From contig NC_050100.1 in NCBI RefSeq assembly GCF_902167145.1, forward strand, positions 214,886,081 through 214,950,080: a stretch of DNA of 64,000 bases. Direction: 5' to 3'. Below, one piece after another: positions 22,576 to 31,870 of this stretch; positions within the stretch are counted from its first letter, which is position 1, and every line of letters begins with the position of its first letter. The notes under the pieces are model-generated. The model was not told the DNA's origin. It did no database searches and worked only from the letters and a program-made list of their open reading frames with translations. Position numbers and translations under genes: made by a program. Origin of the DNA: Zea mays. Taxonomy: Eukaryota > Streptophyta > Magnoliopsida > Poales > Poaceae.

Positions 22576-25536
22576 TTAATTGTCCTTCGGGCTCCGTACT
22601 TTTTCGGCAGTCTCTGCCACTTTCCTAGCTTCGTGGATGCCTTTTTCGCTCCTTTCGATAATTTCTTGTGCCATTCCTCGGCCGCCGTCGTTCCAGATAT
22701 CAGTAAAAAATTTGCCAGCAACCACGCTTGCTTCGGCCGAGGGGTCCTTGATATCTTCGGAGCATAAGGTAGCTTCGGACTGAGCTAAAAGTTTTACGTG
22801 CCCGCAACCCTTCTTCTCTAACACAGAAGTAATTCCTCTAGCGCCTGAAAAAGCGCATATGTCGCCGCGGCTGTTTAGAATTTCTTCGAAGGCCTCTGCT
22901 TCGTGGCTAATCCATTCCAGCGGATCTTCGGGATTGCCTCGAGAAAAATTCTCTTCGCTGGAAAAGGCGCCGACGCTAGCAAAGCTGTTTTTAATTTTAT
23001 TCACGCATTCTATAGATTTAACATAGCATTTCCTCTGCGATGTGCGAAGCTCCTTAACTCTTGATTCCAATTTGTTGACCATAAAATCACTAAGTTCACG
23101 ATTCGTTTCCTCAAGCGCGCGCTCCTCTTTAGCTCTAGCCAGTTGTTTCCGAAGATCTTTAATCTCGCGTTTTTGAGCTTCGGATTGGGCCTTTGAAGCG
23201 GCTTCGTCTTTTTTCACTTTATCCACCAATGTAAGCAGAATTTTATCTTTTTCCAAAGCTTCATTTCTCAGCTTGATAACTTCGGAGCGTAAATTATTAA
23301 ACGCAATTTCATAACTTTCATCTTCGGCGCTCTTCTGCGCTCTTAGCGCGTTGCTTAGGATCAGGCCCTATACGAAAAAGAATTCAAATAAGGAAAAAGG
23401 AATGATGTGCGTAAAAATAATGGGGGGGTTTTTTCAAGCGTTTAATTCCGGTACCTTCAAGCTGTTGTACGCAAGGCTGTCTGCGAGATCCTCTTTCGTC
23501 ATGGCGCTTAGTCCAACTTCGAGCTTCGGGAAGCCTATGCCCCTGGCCATTTCTCGACAGACAGATAATTCCTTATTATCCGGTAGGCAGTATAAAAAAT
23601 CATCTTCATTTGTCCCATTGAATATTATTGCCCCCTTTGGATATTTTAGCTCCTTTGCATAATGATTAGCTTCATGAATTTCTCCATCAGATAGCTTTTT
23701 CCCCGAAGCATGTCGTATAATGTAATCACACATGCTGGCAGGCGCTTCGGGGATGGCAGTGTCAGTCTCTTCAATTAAAATTGGTTCTGGTATTTTTATC
23801 GCTTCGGTTTCCAAAGTTTCTTCCCTGAAGGGCTCTGAAGGCCCAGCTTCAGCTTCAGTTTGTTGTGTCGGAGCTTCAGAGGAAGCTTCAGCAATTTCAA
23901 CACTCTTTTTTGGAGTTGTGCTTGAAGACTTAATTGTCTCCAAGACATCTAGTACATTTACCATTCTTTTCCTTTTTGGGGTCACCATTGGAGCCTTTTG
24001 GATTTTTGCTGCTTCAATATTTATTGCAGGACTTAAAGTTTCTGAGGTTTTTTCCTTAGTCAGATTTTTCGCTTCTTCCATTTTTTCTGTCGATGGTGCT
24101 TCGGCCATCTCTGCAATTTCTGGCAATAAGAGTGGCTGTTCAGCTTCAGCGGCCGAAGGAGTTCCTTCAGTATACTCAGGCACCGAAGCTGGTTCAATAC
24201 GGCGTGGTCGGTGTGTGAAGACCTTCAACCTTTTTCCTTTTGGGTCTAGCTCGCTAGGAGCAGTTCCAGCTTCTTCTTTTTCAGAGGTTATGTTTTTCCT
24301 TTTTTGCCTTCGGATGGGATAACAATAATCAGGGTAGAAGAACCCGATTGCATCAAACACTCGGTTCAATCTCTTCTTTTTTCGGCCTCCGAAGGCTGCT
24401 GATAGTGCAGTATTTTCAGCCTTCGAGAATGCCCCAAGTAATTCATCACTTAATGTTTCAATGCTTTTCAGCCAGTCATCATCAGGTTCAATAAATTTAT
24501 CTGTATATTTGAATGTGTATTTTAATCTGACTAGTCCGCCTTCGTCGGACTCTTTGATGGTTTCTTTCGGCATTTCCCACTTTTCCGCAAGTGGCCATAT
24601 CCTGAAGGCAATGTGCTCATGGACCAAGTCCCTTGTCCCAATGAAGGAGCAGACTGCGCCGAAGGCTCTTTGGCATTCTTCGGCTGCCTCATCCATTTCA
24701 ACCTTCGGCCTTCGAAGTCCGAAGCGTTGCCAAATTGGGTACATAATGATACTTTTGACATTATTTTGCGCTGTTAGATCATTTTTCACATAAAACCATT
24801 CAGACATCCAGGCTCCGGGCCACCTCTTCCGAAAGGTTGGCACAGGGTAGCTTGACCCGGAGCGGGCGCCGAAGCTGTAGCACCCAAAGTTGTTGTGGTA
24901 TTGCTCCTTTCCCCAGGGCTTCGTCTCGTACAATAACTCGTGTATGTTGCAGAAGCTTTTAGCGTTTGGTTCCAAACCTTGGCTTCTCACAGCCCAGACA
25001 AAAATCCCCATTCTTATAATAGCTTCGGGAGTAAGTTGATGAAGGTAGATTTGGAATGTTTTCAGTACCTCAACAACAAAATTGCTCAGGGGGAATCGAA
25101 GCCCGGCCTTGAGGAGGCTTCGGAAAATCACAACTTCATCCTCTTCAGGGGTGGGAGAAGTCTTTTCCCCGGCATCAGCTCTCACAATAGATATGTCTCG
25201 GAAGTATCGCCCCCTCATATTATCAATGTGACTCTGCTTGATGGTTGTTTTCCCAAAAACTGAGTGACTTGGTCGCCACGGTCGATCTTCGGCCTCTGCC
25301 CCATCACTTTCCACATCATAGCTGTCGCTGTCATCAGTATCTTCGGACAAACCTTCGAGAATCTCCTTCGTGATTTTCTCTGTATTAGTCTCTGTCATCG
25401 CTATCAGGAACCCCAGATTCTTCTCCTCCTCGAGACTCAGCTTCGTCTCGGCAGGGATCTTCTTGTCTTCAGACATCTTCGGAGACACTAAAAATTGTTC
25501 CCGAGGCTGAAGCTTCGAAATCAAAAAGACCAGCAA
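22576..25536 (-). CDS. Antisense two-exon gene of the Zeon-like element (PF04195-type 'gypsy type transposon' protein), about 957 aa
   Basis: Exon 1 runs from the Met at 25536 down to 23455 (694 codons). Reading on without splicing gives a stop 21 bases later, but AAG|GTACCG at 23455/23454 is a donor and TATAG|GGCC an acceptor. The 87-bp intron is 23454-23368. Exon 2, 23367-22576, joins in phase and adds 263 codons. Residues about 85-240 contain the block RSLLKAGLRFPLSNFVVEVL, ...IYLHQLTPEAIIRMGIFVWA and KPWGKEQYHNNFGCYSF, which I recognise as the putative gypsy-type transposon domain common in grass genomes. The middle is rich in E/A/P, and the exon 2 product starts as a coiled coil (residues about 700-820). 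A TATAAAT box lies 85 bp upstream. No stop breaks the frame. The function is unknown. Confidence 0.75.
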
Positions 25537-25620
25537 ATCTTAATGAACAAGAGCTAAAAATTTTAGTGGGCCGAAGCAAAAGGCAAGCGTGTGTACCAAA
25601 TGAATTCACGATGTGTTCTT

Positions 25621-25627
25621 ATTTATA
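25621..25627 (-). promoter_or_regulatory. Candidate TATA box of the Zeon antisense gene
   Basis: ATTTATA on the + strand reads TATAAAT on the - strand, 85 bp upstream of the antisense ATG at 25536. The spacing would place transcription start roughly 50-60 bp before the ATG. The inference rests on position and consensus only. Confidence 0.45.
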
Positions 25628-25780
25628 CGCCTAGGGCGTTGAAAATTAAAAGGCCCCGCTTGTCAGTGAATGTTGCTATTCTAGCAAAGGGAAGGTGTTT
25701 TTTCGGACCTTCGGCTTAAGGCCTTCGTCCATATCGCAATCTGAATTTGTTATTTACAAATTAATATTGCGAGGGGCTAC

Positions 25781-26439
25781 TGTTGGGGGCCTTCGTCCTC
25801 CGAAGGTCCTCAAAAACATGATTTGACAATGTTTTCCAAGTGAATTATATGAACAGGTATTTTCGGATTCAGAATTATGGATATGGAGCACGACCAGGAC
25901 GAAGGCTGAGCCAGACGAAGGTCGAGGGCAGCCGAAGCTGTACGCAGGGAAGCTTCGGCGCGATGGCACAAGGGGGAACCGACTTAAAGATGAAAAGACT
26001 TCGGGGGCCTCAATAGATTTCCATAAACCGTTAACAAATGTAATGGACATGGATGTAATTTTACGTGGGCTGCGTCCCGCGTCTATAAATAGGTGAACAG
26101 TACTCCCGTACTGGGGACGGACGGGGCATTTGCGTCACGCTTGTATTTTCTACCTTCTCTCAGGACCGAAGGTACATTTGTAATCCGAAATCATTTCTAT
26201 TTCTCCATGTTAATAAAATAGAAATGATTTTATGATGATGCCTATATTATTTCATGCTTTATATGAACCTTCCGTCATTACTCGTTATGTTTACGAAGGT
26301 ATGTCTTTTATGACCTTCGTCCGAAACTCATTATTTCCCGAAAGGAGATAATGCTTCGAAGGACGAAGGACTTTAACGCTTAATACTTTTTATGTTGCCT
26401 TGTTCTTAATCCGAAGTATTTGAGAACAAGTCACCAACA
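25781..26439 (+). repeat. 3' LTR of the Zeon-like element
   Basis: The LTR is 659 bp and almost identical to the 5' copy, with a TATA box at 26084-26090. It is preceded by the purine-rich tract GCGAGGGGCTAC ending at 25780 and followed by the GTTCA target duplication. Confidence 0.95.
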
Positions 26440-27504
26440 GTTCACATCAGCCCTTATGTCGTCAGGAACAACCACACCAGGTCTCCTCATCAGGATCCGC
26501 CCCGCGCGAATAGCTTTATCCATAGCTTTATCGCGCTGGGTCCTCAGAGTAGCAGAAGTCTCTTCAGCAACCTTGACAGCCAACCGAGCAGTTTCTAGCT
26601 CCTGGGCGACAGATTTCTTGGAAGCACGCAGATCCTTGATGACAGCATCTTTGGTCAACACCAACTGCCTGAGGCGAATCACATCATCCAAGGATTCTTG
26701 CAGCTTATAACGATGATTGTCTAACTCCTCCCTGGTGAAGCGATGACTCCTCTCCAAGATGGTCAACGAGTTGCTGGCATCACAGTATAGCTTGTCAAGG
26801 TTGTCACGAGAAGTAACGAGGGCACGTTTTTCTTCCTACATACAAGAATCAGTTTCTTCAAACGTCAAGCAAGCAATAAGAACACAGCAAACAAAGCCAA
26901 GATTTACAGGTCACCTTTTCAGAGTTGAGCTGAGCGCGGAGAGTAGAGTTCAACGTGTTAGCATCATTCAGAGAAGCAGAAACCCGGGCCAGTTCAGTCT
27001 GACCTTGAGAATACTTTTCTTCAAGATCAGAGCACCGCCGGGCCAGTTCAGCTTGACCTTGAGAATGTTTCTCTTCAAGATCAAAATATTGCCGAGCCAT
27101 ATCTGTCAAGAAACAGTCAAGCAAAGGTGTTAAAGTAAGAAGCAGTTTAATCAGGTAGCCAAAAAGAAGCAAAAAGAGCACTGACCGGCATTTGCCGCCT
27201 CTAAGTCAGATACACGCCGCTGAAGCAGCACTGGATTCCAACATGCCAGAGACAAAGCTCCTTCTGGGACAGAAGCACCCTGCAACTTCAGCCGACTAGA
27301 CATCTCATCGACCAACGCCTGGCATCAAAAGCAGACAAGCATGAGAATAATTATCTTCCTGGGTGAAGTCAGACCAGAAGAAACCAAAATACCTGGAGAT
27401 TGGAGAAGAATGAGGGGACCCCCAAGTCGTGAGAGATCAACTGATGGCTCGACGAAGGATCACCAACCAGAGCAACTCGCACCTTTACTTTCTCTCCCTT
27501 TGGC

Positions 27505-27721
27505 AAATAATATATGAGTGAAGATTATACCAAATTGGAGAGCGGTGTGGAGTGACGGTGAAGGATAAATAATCGATGGAGTGGAGTGGAAGCCTTGTCT
27601 TCGCCGAAGACTCCTTTTCCCTTTCAATCTATGACTTAGCTTGAAATATACTTGAAAACCACATAGTCATAGCAAAGAAGAGATATGATCAAAGGTATAA
27701 ATGAGCTATGTGTGCAAAATA
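27505..27721 (-). other. 3' internal remnant of the Sirevirus and fusion junction with the outer Gypsy
   Basis: Downstream of the RNase H stop on the - strand there are about 200 bp without coding potential. This includes TGAAAGGGAAAAGG at about 27639, which resembles an LTR start but differs from the real 5' LTR after nine bases. No LTR end is found. From about 27530 leftward the sequence is an exon of the outer element's antisense gene. The junction probably arose by deletion. Confidence 0.5.
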
Positions 27722-30700
27722 TCAATCAAAATTCCTAGAATCAAGAATATTTAGCTCATGCCTAAGCTTGGTAAATGTTTTCTCATCTAGTGGCTTGGTA
27801 AAGATATCAGGTAATTGATCTTTGGTGTTAATATAAGCAATCTCGATATCCCCCCGTTGTTGGTGATCCCTCAAAAAGTAATACAGAATGGCTATGTGTT
27901 TAGGGCGGCTGTGCTCAACGGGATTATCCGCCATGCGGATTGCACTCTCATTATCACATAGGAGAGGAACTTTGGATAATTTGTAACCATAGTCCCTAAG
28001 GGTTTGCCTCATCCAAAGCAATTGCGTGCAACAATGGCCTGCGACAATATACTCGGCTTCGGCGGTAGAAAGAGCGACAGAATCTTGCTTCTTTGAAGCC
28101 CAAGACACTAGAGATCTTCCCAAGAACTGACAAGTCCTTGATGTGCTCTTTCTATCAATTTTACACCCTGCCTAATCAGCATCTGAATAACCAATTAAAT
28201 CAAAAGTGGATCCCTTGGGGTACCAAAGGCCAAACTTAGGAGTATAAACTAAATATCTCAAGATTTGTTTTACGGCCCTAAGGTGAACTTCCTTAGGATC
28301 GGCTTGGAATCTTGCACACATGCATACGGAAAGCATAATATCCGGTCGAGATGCACATAAGTAGAGTAAAGAACCTATCATCGACCGGTATACCTTTTGA
28401 TCTACGGATTTACCTCCCGTGTCGAGGTCGAGATGCCCATTAGTTCCCATGGGTGCCTTGATGGGCTTAGCATCCTTCATCCCAAACTTTGTGAGTATGT
28501 CTTGAATGTACTTCGTTTGGCTATTGAAGATGCCCTCTTGGAGTTGCTTTACTTGAAATCCTAAGAAATACTTCAACTCCCCCATCATAGACATCTCGAA
28601 TTTTTGAGTCATGATCCTACTAAACTCTTCACATGTAGATTCGTTAGTAGACCCAAATATGATATCATCAACATAAATTTGGCATACAGACAAATCATTT
28701 GCAAGTGTTTTAGTAAAGAGAGTAGGATCGGCTTTTTCGACTTTGAAGCCATTAGCGATAAGAAAATCTCTTAGGCATTCATACCATGCTCTTGGGGCTT
28801 GCTTGAGCCCATAAAGCACCTTAGAGAGTTTATAAACATGGTTAGGGTACTCACTATCTTCAAAGCCGGGAGGTTGCTCAACATAGACCTCTTCCTTGAT
28901 TGGTCCATTGAGTGAGGCACTTTTCTCGTCCATTTGGTAAAGCTTAAAACCATGGTAAGTAGCATAGGCAAGTAAAATGCGAATTGATTCAAGCCTAGCT
29001 ACGGGTGCATAGGTTTCACCGAAATCCAAACCTTCGACTTGTGAATATCCCTTGGCCACAAGTCGGGCTTTATTCCTTGTCACCACACCATGCTCATCTT
29101 GTTTGTTGCGGAAGACCCACTTGGTTCCTACAACATTTTGGTTAGGACGTGGAACTAAATGCCATACCTCGTTCCTTGTGAAGTTGTTGAGCTCCTCTTT
29201 CATTGCCAACACCCAATCGGAATCCCTTAATGCATCTTCTACCCTATATGGCTCAATGGAAGATACAAAGGAGTAATGTTCACAAAAATGAGCAACACGA
29301 GATCGAGTAGTTACCCCCTTATGAATATCGCCGAGGATGGAGTTCACGGGGTGATCTCGTTGTATTGCTTGGTGGACTCTTGGGTGTGGCGGTCTTGGAT
29401 CCTCATCATCTTCCTTATCTCCATTATCATCTCCCCCTTGAACATTGTCCTCCTCTTGAGGTGGCTCCTCTTGATCTTCATCATCATCATCTTGAGCTTG
29501 ATCCTCATCTTGAGTTGGTGGAGATGCTTGCATGGAGGAAGATGATTGATCTTGTGCTTGTGGAGGCTCTTCGGATTCCTTAGGACACACATCCCCAATG
29601 GACATGTTCCTTAGCGCGATGCACAGAGCCTCTTCATCATCTAGTTCATCAAGATCAACTTGCTCTACTTGAGAGCCATTAGTCTCATCAAACACAATGT
29701 CACAAGAGACTTCAACTAGTCCAGTGGACTTGTTAAAGACTCTATATGCCCTTGTGTTTGAATCATAACCAAGTAAAAAGCCTTCTACAGCCTTAGGAGC
29801 AAATTTAGATTTTCGACCTCTTTTAACAAGAATAAAGCATTTGCTACCAAAGACTCTAAAATATGAAACATTGGGCTTTTTACCGGTTAGGAGTTCATAA
29901 GATGTCTTCTTGAGGATTCGGTGAAGATATAACCGGTTGATGGCGTAGCAAGCGGTGTTGACCGCTTCGGCCCAAAACCGATCCGAAGTCTTGTACTCAT
30001 CAAGCATGGTCCTTGCCATGTCCAATAGAGTTCTATTCTTCCTCTCCACTACACCATTTTGTTGTGACGTGTAGGGAGAAGAGAACTCATGCTTGATGCC
30101 CTCCTCCTCAAGAAAGCTTTCGATTTGAGAGTTCTTGAATTTCGTCCCGTTGTCGCTTCTAATCCTTTTTATCCTTAAGCCGAACTCATTTTGAGCCCGT
30201 CTCAAGAATCCTTTTAAGATCTCTTGGGTTTGAGATTTTTCCTGCAAAAAGAACACACAAGTGAAGCGAGAATAATCATCCACAATTACTTGACAATACG
30301 TACTCCCGCCGATGCTTATGTAAGCTATCGTGCCGAATAGGTCCATGTGGAGTAGCTCAAGCGGCCTATCGGTCGTCATGATGTTCTTGTGTGGATGATG
30401 AACATCAACTTGCTTTCCTGCTTGACATGCGCTACAAACCCTGTCTTTCTCAAAATGAACATTGGTTAGTCCCAAAATGTGCTCTCCCTTTATAAGCTTA
30501 TGAAGATTCTTCATTCCAACATGGGCTAGTCGGCGGTGCTAGAGCCAACCCATGTTAGTCTTAGCAATTAAGCAAGTGTTGAGTCCAGCTCTATCAAAAT
30601 CTACTAAGTATAGCTGACCCTCTAACACTCCCTTAAATGCTACTGAATCATCACTTCTTCTAAAGATAGTAACACCTATATCTGTAAAAAGACAGTTGTA

Positions 30701-30958
30701 GCCCATTTTACATAATTGAGAAACGGAAAGCAAATTGTAATCTAAAGAATCTACAAGAAAAACATTGGAAATAGAATGGTCAGGTGATATAGCAATTTTA
30801 CCAAGTCCTTTGACCAAACCTTGATTTCCATTCCCGGATGTGATCGTTCTTTGGGGATCTTGATTTTTCTCATAGGAGGAGAACATCCTTTTCTCCCCTG
30901 TCATGTGGTTTGTGCACCAGCTATCGATGATCCAACTTGAGCCCCCGGATGCATAAAC
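27722..30958 (-). pseudogene. pol of the Sirevirus: protease, integrase, RT, RNase H (two stops, altered protease site)
   Basis: The reading frame runs on the - strand from about 30958. The protease signature reads W-I-I-D-S-W-C-T-N-H, so the catalytic DSG is DSW (codon 30919-30917). A TAG at 30539-30541 precedes integrase, which has the GAG-pre-integrase CxxC (VCSACQAGK) and the D-D-E core ([31 protein letters not shown]). An acidic linker (Q/D/E-rich) leads to the RT ([17 protein letters not shown] at 28675-28664) and RNase H, with a TAG at 28172-28174 just before AGCKIDRKST. The end LRHELNILDS is close to the natural stop at 27722. These changes make the copy inactive. Confidence 0.85.
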
Positions 30959-30971
30959 CTACAAAACAAAT

Positions 30972-31870
30972 TTAGGCCTTGTTCTTAGGTACCCAAACGG
31001 TCTTGGGTCCTTTGACATTAGAAACAAGCACCTTGGGTACCCAAACACAAGTCTTTGACCCCTTGTGTTTGCCCCCAACATATTTGGCAACTACTTTGCC
31101 TGATTTGTTAGTTAGCACATAGGTAGCATCAAAAGTCTTAAATGAAATATTAGGTTCATTTGATGCAATAGGAGTTTTATTCTTAGGCAATTTAGCATGG
31201 GTTGATTGCCTAGAACTAGATGTCTCACTCTTATACATAAAAGCATGATGAGAACCAGAGTGAGACTTCCTAGAATGAATTCTCCTAATCTTGTGCTCGG
31301 GATAACCGGCAGGGTATAAAATGTAACCCTCGTTATCCTGAGGCATGGGAGCCTTGCCCTTAACAAAGTTAGATAATCTTTTAGGAGGGGAATTAAGCTT
31401 GACATTGTCTCCCTGTTGGAATCCAATGCCATCCTTAATGCCAGGGCGTCTCCCACTATAAAGCATGCTACGAGCAAATTTAAATTTCTCATTTTCTAGT
31501 TCATGCTCGACAATTTTAGCATCTAGTTTAGCTATATGATCATTTTGTTGTTTAATCATAGCAAAGTGATCATGAATAGCATCAATATTAACATCTCTAC
31601 ATTTAGTACAAATAGTAACATGGTCAACGGTAGATGTAGAGGGTTTGCAAGAATTTAATTCAACAATCTTAGCATGTAATATGGCATTTTCATCTCTAAG
31701 ATTGGAAATGGAATCATTGCAAACATTTAAGTCTTTAGCCTTAGCAATTAATTTTTCATTCTCATTTTTAAGGTTAGAGAGTGATGCATTCAATTTGTCA
31801 ATCTTAGTACGCAAATTAGCATTGTCATTTCTAAGGTTGACAAGAGAATCATCACTAACATCTAATTTCT
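30972..31870 (-). pseudogene. gag of the Sirevirus, C-terminal coiled-coil part
   Basis: This is the continuation of gag on the other side of the chromovirus insertion. TTTCT is present on both sides of the insertion. It encodes heptad-like repeats (SNLKNENEKLIAKAKDL, SNLRDENAILHAKIVEL) and then a basic tail ending VWVPKNKA before a stop at 30972. Sireviruses are known for a long coiled-coil Gag, and the pol frame begins in a different frame just downstream, as here. Confidence 0.8.

Larger units (their letters stand above)
19115..26439 (+). mobile_element. Zeon-like non-autonomous LTR retrotransposon (cinful-zeon group), full length
   Basis: It has 659-bp LTRs at 19115-19773 and 25781-26439 (TGTTGGGGGCC...CACCAACA) and the 5-bp duplication GTTCA at 19110-19114 and 26440-26444. 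A TTGGCGCCCACCT primer-binding region lies directly after the 5' LTR. It is 7325 bp long. It encodes an intact Gag on the + strand and no protease, RT or integrase; the space where pol would be holds a spliced gene on the - strand. Length, LTR size and lack of pol agree with the published description of maize Zeon-1. The two LTRs differ at only one base that I can see (C/T, near 19751 and 26417), so insertion was recent. Confidence 0.9.
1..27505 (+). mobile_element. Outer Tat-lineage Gypsy LTR retrotransposon, 5'-truncated by the window and 3'-truncated by a deletion
   Basis: This is the oldest layer of the nest. It carries gag tail, protease, RT, RNase H and integrase at 2-4196, a short 3' spacer, an 89-bp tandem array (4303-4660, resumed at 18486-18830), and a spliced gene on the opposite strand (exons between 19044 and about 27530). 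The order gag-PR-RT-RH-INT, followed by a long 3' region with an antisense ORF, is known for Tat-lineage elements such as Grande. It is interrupted by the Huck-like element (4661-18485) and the Zeon-like element (19115-26439). Neither LTR is in the window: the 5' one lies upstream of base 1, and the 3' one is lost at the junction near 27505. The lineage is inferred; the exact family is not recognised. Confidence 0.7.
19044..27530 (-). pseudogene. Antisense multi-exon gene of the outer Tat element, C-terminal part, split by the Zeon-like insertion
   Basis: Four exons can be followed on the - strand: about 27530-27393, 27318-27186, 27102-26915, and 26835-26440. The last resumes beyond the Zeon-like element at 19109 and ends with TAG at 19044-19046. 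Each intron has GT and AG borders (for example GT at 27391-27392 and AG at 27319-27320), and the phases match across all three junctions. Removing the insertion and one GTTCA copy restores a continuous frame with no stop. The protein is strongly heptad-like (for example ARQYFDLEEKHSQGQAELAR, repeated once), suggesting a coiled coil. The 5' exons are missing: a stop appears upstream of 27530, at the fusion with the Sirevirus. By position it matches antisense ORFs known from Tat-lineage elements; function unknown. Confidence 0.7.

Noticed and set aside
23732..24322. 196-codon + strand open frame in the Zeon-like element
   Set aside because: It is the shadow of the - strand antisense gene, with the low-complexity S/A/G composition expected from the complement of its E/A-rich codons.
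27639..27639. TGAAAGGGAAAAGG as the start of the Sirevirus 3' LTR
   Set aside because: It agrees with the true LTR start for only nine bases, and the sequence to the left has no LTR interior or TGAAAGTCGCC end.
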